Source: Fimbriiglobus sp. | Lineage (GTDB): Bacteria; Planctomycetota; Planctomycetia; Gemmatales; Gemmataceae | Length of the DNA stretch: 5,103 nt | Direction: 5' to 3' | NCBI GenBank assembly: GCA_025352585.1 | Contig: JANXTD010000095.1 | Location: forward strand, 1 to 5,103 | Shown: piece by piece, positions 1 to 5,103 of the stretch | Position numbering within the stretch: the first letter of the stretch is position 1 | Layout: every line of letters starts with the position of its first letter | Notes under the pieces: model-generated | Seen by the model: only the letters and a program-made list of their open reading frames with translations | Database searches by the model: none | What the model was told of the DNA's origin: nothing | Position numbers and translations under genes: made by a program

Positions 1-879
1 GAGCAGGATCATGACGCCGGTCAGGTAGACGAGCGAGCCACGCAACACCGACTTGGCGGTGAGCGTCGTGCGGTGCCGGGCGAACCGGAGCGCCCGCAAC
101 AAGAACCAGACGGCTAGCGGCATCGCCCCGAGCAGGTACAGCCAGTGGCCCACGTCCGCGGCGAACGGCAACGCCGTCACCGGCACGAGCAGCGCGGCAG
201 TCCCGACGGTCGCGACGCCGGTGTAGAAGCCGTCGGGCCGCTCCACCACCGGGAGCATCCGCATGCCGCCGCGGGCGTAGTCCTCGCGGTGCATGAACGC
301 GATCGCGTAGAAGTGCGGCAACTGCCAGACGAAGAGGATCGCGAAGAGCGACACCGCCTTCAGCGTCAGTGACTCCTGGGCCCCGCACCAACCGATGATC
401 GGCGGCAGCGCGCCGGGGATCGCCCCGACGACGGTGTTCCAACTCGTGAGCCGCTTCATCGGCGTGTAAACGACCACGTAAAGCAGCCCCGTCGCGGCGG
501 CGGCGACGCTCGCGCCGGGGTACGGCAGCGTGAAGTACAGCCAGGTCACGCCGCCGACGAACAGGGTCACGCCGAACGCCAGGGCCACCGGCGCGGCGAC
601 CCGGCCGGACGGCAGCGGCCGGCGCGAGGTGCGGTGCATCCGGGCGTCGGGGCCGCGCTCGAGCCAGTGGTTCAACGCACTGCCGCCGGCGGCGACGAGT
701 CCCGCCCCGAGCAGCACGTTGAAGAGGCCAGGCCAGTGGAAGTCGCCGGCCGAGCCGAGGACGTAACCGGCCGCTACGGTGACCAGCGCCATCACGGCGA
801 TGCGCGGCTTCGTGAGCTCGAAGTAGTCCGCGAGCGGCGAGCGTACCCGCCGCGGGGCGGCGGCGGTCGGCGTGGCCAT
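1..879 (-). CDS. ctaB: Protohaem IX farnesyltransferase (haem O synthase), C-terminus cut by window edge
   Basis: Integral membrane prenyltransferase of the UbiA family that adds a farnesyl group to haem B, giving haem O for haem A synthesis. I translated 293 residues from the ATG at 879 with no stop before the edge; family members are about 290-320 residues, so only a short tail is missing. Family signatures in order: ELTKPRIAVM near residue 21, the Asp-motif region N70-H-W-L-E74-R-G-P-D78 followed by M81-H-R83-T84, then YTPMKRLTSWN (138-148) leading to PPIIGW (159-164), and HFYAIAF (189-195) with DY (200-201) and MLPVV (208-212). Several hydrophobic helices follow. The first motif has Glu74 where most relatives have Asp. 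Start choice: an in-frame ATG at 954, just after the ctaA stop, would add 25 residues, but that stretch has weaker G/C third-position bias, so 879 is preferred. Neither start has a clear Shine-Dalgarno. Family call is secure; the start is not. Confidence 0.95.
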   Translation of the reverse strand, partial: MATPTAAAPRRVRSPLADYFELTKPRIAVMALVTVAAGYVLGSAGDFHWPGLFNVLLGAGLVAAGGSALNHWLERGPDARMHRTSRRPLPSGRVAAPVALAFGVTLFVGGVTWLYFTLPYPGASVAAAATGLLYVVVYTPMKRLTSWNTVVGAIPGALPPIIGWCGAQESLTLKAVSLFAILFVWQLPHFYAIAFMHREDYARGGMRMLPVVERPDGFYTGVATVGTAALLVPVTALPFAADVGHWLYLLGAMPLAVWFLLRALRFARHRTTLTAKSVLRGSLVYLTGVMILL

Positions 880-955
880 GAACGACGCTTTCGCTGGGAT
901 TTCCGCGGCGAGACTCAAGGGCGTACTCCGCCGGGGCTGTCGGGCAGGGGTCATT

Positions 956-2185
956 CTACGCGGCCCCGGTCGCGAAGGCCGGTTCGCGACGCGACGGCGT
1001 GTCGTCGGCGGGTACCGTCGGCCGCTCGACCGGGCAGCGCCCAGCCCGCACGGCCAATGCGACGGCGGTCGAGAGCAGGGCCGCGCCGAGGAGCGTGTGG
1101 GCCGTCCGCACGACCGCCCCGTAACTCGTGATCGCCCGCAGTTCCGGCGGCTTCAGCGCCTCGGGGCCGGTCAGCGCGAACTTGCTCAAGTACGCCTCGA
1201 CGCCGAGCACGAGTTGCCCGGCGACGATCAAGCCCAGAACCCAGGCGTAGCCGCCGAGTTGCGAGCGGGTCGGCGGCGAGCGGAAAACACGGGTCAGCAC
1301 CGCCACGACCAGGCCGACGACGGCGAACGCCGTGAGGATGTGCAGCCGCTGCGCGACCGGCGACCCCAGGTGCCGCACCCAGACGCCCCAGACGAGTTGC
1401 ACGACGACACCCGCGGCCAAAGCCAGGGTCAGGTTCGACACGCCGGCGCGGTCGTCGGCGGGGACGAGGTCGCCCCGTCGGCGCGGGGCCGCCAGCACCA
1501 CGATGGCCACCAAGAGCGAGAGAGTTACCTGGCCAAAGGAGCCGTGGATCGCGGCGAGTTGCGTGCCCATCAGTTGATCGAGGTAGACGCGGAAGCCGCC
1601 GAGCAGCCCCTGCATCATGACCGCGACCAAGCCGACTGCGGTGGCCACGCGGAACCACTTGGCCGGCGACGAACTCCGGGCCGACGCCACGCCCGCAGCC
1701 AGGACACCCAGGGCCGCGACGCCGCAAGCCGCCACGGTCAGCGCCGGCCAGTGGAGTTCGCCCCCGGCTTTGCGCTCGCTCCAGGCGGTACGCATGTCGC
1801 CGTGCAAACCCAGGTACGCGACGAGCAGCAGCGTCAACGCGGTGAGGCCGAAGCGCCGCAACCTGCGGTTCGGTTCCGTCGCCCAGGCCCCGAAGGCCAG
1901 AACCACCGCGAACAGGCCGATGCCCCAGGCGACGAAGCGGTGCGTGTGCTCGATGAGGAACCCGCTCGCCGGCTCGTGGGCCCAGACGTGGCTGTTGACG
2001 ACCAGGAACCACGGCTCCGTCGGCCAGACCGGGTCCGACATGCCGACGCGGAACGTGGTGATCAGCGACCCCAGCACCACGACGGTGCCGGCCGCCAACG
2101 CGGTCAGGATCGACCAGGCCCGCAGCCAGCGCGGCACGGCTCGCCAGGGGGTTTCGGGGGCAGTGTTGGTCATGAGTGGTGTCAT
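956..2185 (-). CDS. ctaA: Haem A synthase, COX15/CtaA family
   Basis: Polytopic membrane enzyme that oxidises the C8 methyl of haem O to a formyl group, making haem A for subunit I. The product has 409 residues with about eight hydrophobic helices in two similar halves. The four conserved haem-ligand histidines are recognisable: H82 in the E79-H-T-H82-R motif (Glu plus ExxHR, as in Bacillus CtaA), H214 in AIHGSFGQ, H282 in QRLHILTAF and H363 in VRTAHTLLGA. GGFRV (196-200) precedes the second His as in relatives. The first external loop has no cysteine, so the Cys pair of Bacillus CtaA is absent; only C154 and C384 are present. A polar tail of about 30 residues follows the last helix. Start: an in-frame TGA lies two codons before the ATG at 2185, so only this ATG or the one four codons later (2173) is possible; neither has a good Shine-Dalgarno. 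It starts 36 bases after the cytochrome gene and ends in TAG ahead of ctaB. Confidence 0.95.
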   Translation of the reverse strand: MTPLMTNTAPETPWRAVPRWLRAWSILTALAAGTVVVLGSLITTFRVGMSDPVWPTEPWFLVVNSHVWAHEPASGFLIEHTHRFVAWGIGLFAVVLAFGAWATEPNRRLRRFGLTALTLLLVAYLGLHGDMRTAWSERKAGGELHWPALTVAACGVAALGVLAAGVASARSSSPAKWFRVATAVGLVAVMMQGLLGGFRVYLDQLMGTQLAAIHGSFGQVTLSLLVAIVVLAAPRRRGDLVPADDRAGVSNLTLALAAGVVVQLVWGVWVRHLGSPVAQRLHILTAFAVVGLVVAVLTRVFRSPPTRSQLGGYAWVLGLIVAGQLVLGVEAYLSKFALTGPEALKPPELRAITSYGAVVRTAHTLLGAALLSTAVALAVRAGRCPVERPTVPADDTPSRREPAFATGAA

Positions 2186-2221
2186 GGGGTGTCAACCGCG
2201 AAGGGCCGGCCGGCGTCACGC

Positions 2222-3397
2222 CTACTCGGCGTCGGGGTCCGGGTGGACGGCGTCGCGCACGTCGGCCGGCAGCAGGTCGGGGCGGCTCAGGGCCAGGGCG
2301 AACGCCGCCAGGTCGAGGACTTCCGCGTCCGTCAGCGACGGGTTGGCGGGCATGTTCGCGGCGGGGATGCCGTTGCGGATGCGGGCCACCGCGTCGGCCG
2401 GCGTGCGGCCCCACTTCCACTCGCCGCGCGTCAGGTCCGGCAACTTCGCCGCGACCCCCCAGGCGTCGTAGCGGAAGCTCTCGGCGTGCCCGTAGCCGGC
2501 GTGGCAACTCAGGCAGTTCTGCGTGAACAGGGCGTGGCCGCGTCGCAAGGCGTCGTCCCCGGTCGGCAGCGTCACCGGCGTCAGCTTCGGCGTCAGGGCC
2601 GCGGCCTGCCAGTCGGCCGCCGACCTGTTCGCGGCGGCGGTCACGAGCGCCGCCACCTCGGCCGGTTCGGTGCCCTCGTCGTTGGCGAGCGTCACCAGGG
2701 TCTTCACCTCCGACTCGCCGCGCTGGCTCAGGTGAATCACGTACGCAATGACGGCGTTCATGTCGGCCTCGGAGATCAAGTCGTAGGCCTGCATCCGGGT
2801 TCCCGGCACGCCCTCGCGCAGCACCCGCCGGAGTTCGCCGGGGCTGGGCCGCGACCCCTTCGAGGCGATCTTGAACTTCCCCAGGCGGAAGTCCCGCGGG
2901 AACGGGTGGATCCAGTCGCCGGCGTTGCCCTGGCCGTTGCCAGTCAGGCCGTGGCACTGGTTGCAGAGCCGCCGGTAGACTTGAGATCCCGCCGCGAGTT
3001 GAGTTGGCGAAATCGCCAAGTCGCCGACCGGGGTGCTGTCCAGGACGCGGGGGGCGGCGGGGGTGCCGAACAGCGTGTCCAGCGTCGCCGTCAGCGCCTC
3101 ACGCTCCTCGACCGCCACCGACCCCGGCAAGACCACCAAAGTCCCCGGCACGTCGGCGTAGCCGGCGAGAGTCGTCGTGAGGTTGCCCACCGGCGTCGCG
3201 TCGTGCGGCTCCACACTCGGCGGCTGCAAGACGATGGCGTCGGCGCGGTGCGGGTAGCGCAAGGCCGGGTCGTACCCCGACGACTCGGAGGCCGACCAAC
3301 TCAGCCAGGCGACCCCGGCCAAGCCGACGCAGCAGGCCGCCACGAGGGCGGCCAGCCGGGCGGACACCCAACCGAAGCGGGAGACGGAGAGACTCAT
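2222..3397 (-). CDS. Membrane-anchored dihaem cytochrome c, probable electron carrier of the oxidase
   Basis: A 391-residue c-type cytochrome. One hydrophobic segment near residues 11-33 is likely an uncleaved signal anchor, placing the rest outside the cytoplasmic membrane. Residues about 34-125 have no haem motif and I cannot assign them. Haem domain 1 has CNQCH (145-149), then PFPRDFRLGKFK (165-176), and GTRMQAY with probable axial M202. Haem domain 2 has CLSCH (295-299) and IPAANMP with probable axial M349. Both resemble class I / CcoP-like folds. PRDFR..KFK after the first haem is a pattern I recall from planctomycete cytochromes found in oxidase clusters. The gene lies 19 bases after coxD and 36 before ctaA, so it probably feeds the oxidase or links it to a quinol:cytochrome c reductase; this is inference. 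Start: the frame opens earlier with GTG at 3406, but an AGGTGG site sits over that codon, five bases before the ATG at 3397, so 3397 is chosen. The stop is TAG. Confidence 0.9.
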   Translation of the reverse strand: MSLSVSRFGWVSARLAALVAACCVGLAGVAWLSWSASESSGYDPALRYPHRADAIVLQPPSVEPHDATPVGNLTTTLAGYADVPGTLVVLPGSVAVEEREALTATLDTLFGTPAAPRVLDSTPVGDLAISPTQLAAGSQVYRRLCNQCHGLTGNGQGNAGDWIHPFPRDFRLGKFKIASKGSRPSPGELRRVLREGVPGTRMQAYDLISEADMNAVIAYVIHLSQRGESEVKTLVTLANDEGTEPAEVAALVTAAANRSAADWQAAALTPKLTPVTLPTGDDALRRGHALFTQNCLSCHAGYGHAESFRYDAWGVAAKLPDLTRGEWKWGRTPADAVARIRNGIPAANMPANPSLTDAEVLDLAAFALALSRPDLLPADVRDAVHPDPDAE

Positions 3398-3402
3398 AAC
3401 CC

Positions 3403-3408
3403 CCACCT
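3403..3408 (-). promoter_or_regulatory. Shine-Dalgarno of the dihaem cytochrome c gene
   Basis: On the minus strand this reads AGGTGG, followed by five bases and the ATG at 3397. It overlaps the alternative in-frame GTG at 3406, which has no purine-rich site upstream of it. This decides the start at 3397. Confidence 0.7.
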
Positions 3409-3416
3409 GCCGCGGA

Positions 3417-3761
3417 CTAGTACGTCACGATGTGGCGCGTGACGTAGTCCGTCAGCGTAAAAGTGAACAGGATCGCGACCCAAAAACAGGCCGCCCCGGC
3501 GCAGAGCCAGGTCAGCTTGTCGGCCTGCCGCAGGTCCATGAAGAAGACCGCCAGCACCGAGGCTTGAACCGCCGTCACCGCCAGGCTGGCAACGACTTTG
3601 AGCGGGCCGAAGTCGGAGAAGCCGACCCATAGCGCGACGGCGGCGAGTACGATCAGGACGGCGAACGTCGTCAGGGTACTCGCCAGCGGCGGCACCGAGT
3701 GGCCCTCCGGCTCCTGGATCAGAAGCCCGGAGTGGTCGTGGTCGTCGTGGGCAGTCTGCAT
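3417..3761 (-). CDS. coxD: Cytochrome c oxidase subunit IV, caa3/bo3 small-subunit family
   Basis: Small membrane subunit of the haem-copper oxidase, thought to help assembly or stability of the core. The 114-residue length and three hydrophobic helices (about 27-47, 53-75 and 84-104) fit the prokaryotic COX4_pro family. Helix 2 ends in AVFFMDLRQADKLTW (71-85), matching the family's conserved FFMHL-type turn, but with Asp76 where His is common. The N-terminus before helix 1 is hydrophilic and His/Asp-rich (HDDHDHS, residues 5-11). The gene starts 12 bases after the coxC stop with a strong AGGAG site, and ends in TAG 19 bases before the cytochrome c ATG, which supports co-transcription. The sequence of this family varies widely, so position next to coxC and helix layout carry much of the call. 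Also called ctaF or cyoD-like. Confidence 0.88.
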   Translation of the reverse strand: MQTAHDDHDHSGLLIQEPEGHSVPPLASTLTTFAVLIVLAAVALWVGFSDFGPLKVVASLAVTAVQASVLAVFFMDLRQADKLTWLCAGAACFWVAILFTFTLTDYVTRHIVTY

Positions 3762-3767
3762 GGTTCG

Positions 3768-3772
3768 CTCCT
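3768..3772 (-). promoter_or_regulatory. Shine-Dalgarno of coxD
   Basis: On the minus strand this reads AGGAG, six bases before the ATG at 3761. It is the best-matching ribosome binding site in the window. It lies in and at the edge of the 12-base coxC-coxD gap and fixes the coxD start. Confidence 0.75.
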
Positions 3773-3773
3773 G

Positions 3774-4631
3774 TTAGTGGCTGACGCCGGTGCCGAGGCC
3801 GACGGCCGACATGAACTGGTGGACCGCCTGGCCCCCCGTGTGCGGGCCGCACAAGTACAGCAGCGGCAGCGCGAACATCCAGACCATGTCCACGAAGTGC
3901 CAGTACAGGCTCATCACCTCGATGTAAACGTGCCGGTCGGGGTACTTGAAGAACCCCATCTGGGCGAGAATCAGTTGCCACGTCAACAGGCCGACGCCGA
4001 TCACCATGTGCAAGACGTGCAACCCGGTGATGACGTAGTAGAACAGGAAGAAGAGCTGGACCCGCCCCATGTTCACGGTCTTGATGTCGAAGTGCCGGTC
4101 GTGGAGCGTCGCGTGCTCGCGGGCCAACGCCTCCTCGACCTTGACGGCGAACAGCGAGCGCGACTTGGGCAGATACGTGCCGTCGTCCTGGCGGTCCTCG
4201 ACGGTCACCATCTTGCCGGTGGGGATCAGCCCCTCCTCGAAGTCGAGTTGGTACTCTCGGGCCTTCAGGCCCAAGAACACCACCGCCAAGGCGATGGTCG
4301 TCGCCAGCCAAAGCTTGACGCCCGATTGATTGCCCTTGTAGGCCGCCCGCACCGCCAGGGTACACGTCAAGCTACTCGTGAGCAACAGGATGGTGTTGAC
4401 CGAGGCGATGCCGACGTTTAACGCCGCACTGCCGGCCTCGAACTCGCGCGGGAACCAGATGCGGTAGCAGGTGTACGCGCAGAACGCGCCGCCGAAGAAC
4501 AGCACTTCGGTGACGAGGAACAGCCACATGCCGAAGCGCACAGTCGCCTGCTGCTGCCGCATGTTGTTGAAGTGGTGCGCGACCGGCCCGGGGGGGCCGA
4601 CCTGCTCGGTTGCGTGGGCACTAGCTGCCAT
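3774..4631 (-). CDS. coxC: Cytochrome c oxidase subunit III, five-helix form with a long internal loop
   Basis: Core membrane subunit of the aa3/caa3 oxidase; it supports stability and proton uptake by subunit I and binds no metal. The 285-residue product has helices near 34-58, 74-96, 106-123, 191-220 and 240-260, the five-helix form typical of caa3/bo3 oxidases. Signatures are MWLFLVTEVLFFGGAF (35-50) with conserved Glu42, ITGLHVLHMVIG (201-212) and YWHFVDMVWMF (243-253). Between helices 3 and 4, residues about 124-190 form a long polar loop (rich in Glu, Asp, Lys and Arg, with REHATLHDRH at 171-180), much longer than the roughly 20-residue loop expected from Bacillus CtaE. Start: the frame runs open to an ATG at 4691, but those extra 20 codons lie inside coxA; the ATG at 4631 has GAGGT five bases upstream and MAASAHATEQ as its N-terminus, so it is preferred. 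It overlaps the coxA end by 11 bases, suggesting coupled translation. The stop is TAA. Also called ctaE. Confidence 0.94.
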   Translation of the reverse strand: MAASAHATEQVGPPGPVAHHFNNMRQQQATVRFGMWLFLVTEVLFFGGAFCAYTCYRIWFPREFEAGSAALNVGIASVNTILLLTSSLTCTLAVRAAYKGNQSGVKLWLATTIALAVVFLGLKAREYQLDFEEGLIPTGKMVTVEDRQDDGTYLPKSRSLFAVKVEEALAREHATLHDRHFDIKTVNMGRVQLFFLFYYVITGLHVLHMVIGVGLLTWQLILAQMGFFKYPDRHVYIEVMSLYWHFVDMVWMFALPLLYLCGPHTGGQAVHQFMSAVGLGTGVSH

Positions 4632-5103
4632 GACTGACCTCGAGGTTCCGGCCAGCGGCCAGTTCGGGAACGGGTTCCGGGGCCGGCTCACTACCGGGGA
4701 CCATGCCGGCGTCGGCGAGCATCCCCAGGCCGTTCGGCATGGCGTACTCGTACGGCGGGAAGTAGACGATCGGCGTCTCCTCGAAGTTGTGCATCGGCGG
4801 CGGCGACAGCGTCTGCCACTCCAGCCCGGTCGCCTGCCACGGGTTGCTACCCGCGGTGCGGCCGGTGAACAGCGAGGCGGTCAGGTAGAACAGCGGCATC
4901 ACGTAGCCGATGCCTTGAATCGACGCCCCGGCCGACGACAGGATGTTGAGGAACTGGAACTCCGGGGCGTAGTTCGGGTAACGACGCGGCATGCCGTTGT
5001 ACCCCAAAACGAACTGGGGGATAAACGTCATGATGAAGCCGACGATCGCCACGACCGCAGCCAGTCGGCTCCAGAAGTCGGAGTACATCTTGCCCGTCAT
5101 CTT
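4621..5103 (-). CDS. coxA: Cytochrome c oxidase subunit I, C-terminal part only
   Basis: Catalytic subunit of the haem-copper oxidase, which carries haem a and the haem a3-CuB site and reduces O2 to water while pumping protons. Only the last 160 residues are visible; the gene enters from the right edge, so the first in-window Met is internal and the metal-ligand histidines are outside the window. What remains is a typical COX1 C-terminus: KMTGKMYSDFW at the visible start, a helix at about 12-35, GMPRRYPNY (37-45), N-I-L-S-S-A-G-A (53-60) opening the last helix to about 78, then NPW (87-89), GLEWQT.SPPP (93-103) and HNFEETPIVY (105-114). This matches A-type subunit I rather than quinol- or cbb3-specific forms as far as I can judge. 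After the core comes a Pro/Glu-rich tail of about 40 residues (PAPEPVPEL). The TAG stop lies 11 bases inside coxC. Also called ctaD. Subunit II is probably encoded upstream, outside the window. Confidence 0.95.
   Translation of the reverse strand, partial: KMTGKMYSDFWSRLAAVVAIVGFIMTFIPQFVLGYNGMPRRYPNYAPEFQFLNILSSAGASIQGIGYVMPLFYLTASLFTGRTAGSNPWQATGLEWQTLSPPPMHNFEETPIVYFPPYEYAMPNGLGMLADAGMVPGSEPAPEPVPELAAGRNLEVSHGS
4637..4641 (-). promoter_or_regulatory. Shine-Dalgarno of coxC inside the coxA end
   Basis: On the minus strand this reads GAGGT, five bases before the ATG at 4631. It lies within the last codons of coxA. It supports 4631 over the longer frame starting at 4691. Confidence 0.6.

Noticed and set aside
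880..900. AGCGAAAGCG stretch upstream of ctaB as a hairpin or regulatory site
   Set aside because: The possible stem is only two or three base pairs with a GAAA loop and no T-run follows, so it is not a credible terminator or attenuator.
145..1131. Plus-strand open frames of 75, 78 and 165 codons opposite ctaB and the ctaA end
   Set aside because: They lie fully or mostly antisense to ctaB, whose conserved motifs run through the whole region; compositions are typical shadows.
951..2957. Minus-strand open frame of 668 codons overlapping ctaA and the cytochrome gene in another frame
   Set aside because: The product is Arg/Gly/Pro/Ala-rich without motifs, while the overlapping frames contain all haem-ligand motifs of ctaA and both CXXCH sites of the cytochrome.
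872..3442. Plus-strand open frame of 856 codons lying opposite the ctaB start, ctaA, the dihaem cytochrome gene and the coxD end
   Set aside because: Its translation is a low-complexity run of Arg, Gly, Gln, Asp, His and Pro with no domain or membrane segment. It spans several clearly real minus-strand genes, as expected for an antisense shadow in GC-rich DNA where stops are rare.
3394..4365. Minus-strand open frame of 323 codons across coxC and coxD
   Set aside because: Out of frame with both oxidase subunits and with Arg/Gly/Pro-rich composition; the coxC and coxD frames carry the family motifs and proper ribosome binding sites.
3699..4421. Plus-strand open frame of 240 codons opposite coxC
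   Set aside because: Hydrophilic composition rich in Val, Asp, Gln, His and Arg, which mirrors the antisense of membrane-helix codons; no start signal or domain.
4632..4691. 20-codon N-terminal extension of coxC starting at 4691
   Set aside because: It would lie wholly within the coxA tail, and the ATG at 4631 has its own Shine-Dalgarno at suitable spacing.

Overview
The window is GC-rich and almost fully coding. It carries one minus-strand gene cluster for an aa3/caa3-type haem-copper cytochrome c oxidase and the enzymes that make its haem A. In transcription order (right to left) it holds: the 3' end of oxidase subunit I (coxA/ctaD, runs off the right edge), subunit III (coxC/ctaE), the small subunit IV (coxD/ctaF), a membrane-anchored dihaem cytochrome c, haem A synthase (ctaA/COX15) and haem O synthase (ctaB, protohaem IX farnesyltransferase, runs off the left edge). 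The genes overlap by 11 bases or are separated by 12, 19, 36 and 76 bases, so they look like one operon. I see no terminator-like hairpin, RNA gene, repeat, mobile element or CRISPR array.

The likely source is a planctomycete, perhaps Gemmata-like. This is inference from the strong G/C bias at third codon positions and from protein details that I recall from planctomycete oxidase clusters: the dihaem cytochrome with a PRDFR..KFK stretch after its first CXXCH, the NHWLERGPD form of the CtaB Asp motif, and a long loop in CoxC. It is not proven by the window.

How the genes fit together: CtaB farnesylates haem B to haem O, and CtaA oxidises haem O to haem A. Haem A fills the two haem sites of CoxA. 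CoxC and CoxD are the integral membrane partners of CoxA. The dihaem cytochrome c probably passes electrons towards the oxidase. Subunit II (coxB, the CuA subunit) is not visible and would be expected upstream, beyond the right edge. No Cox11/CtaG or Sco copper chaperone lies among the visible genes.

I found no new system. The points most worth a second look are the roughly 60-residue polar loop in CoxC, the unassigned N-terminal region of the dihaem cytochrome, and some motif substitutions in CtaB and CoxD. Long plus-strand open frames, including one of 856 codons, are best explained as shadows of the GC-rich minus-strand genes.
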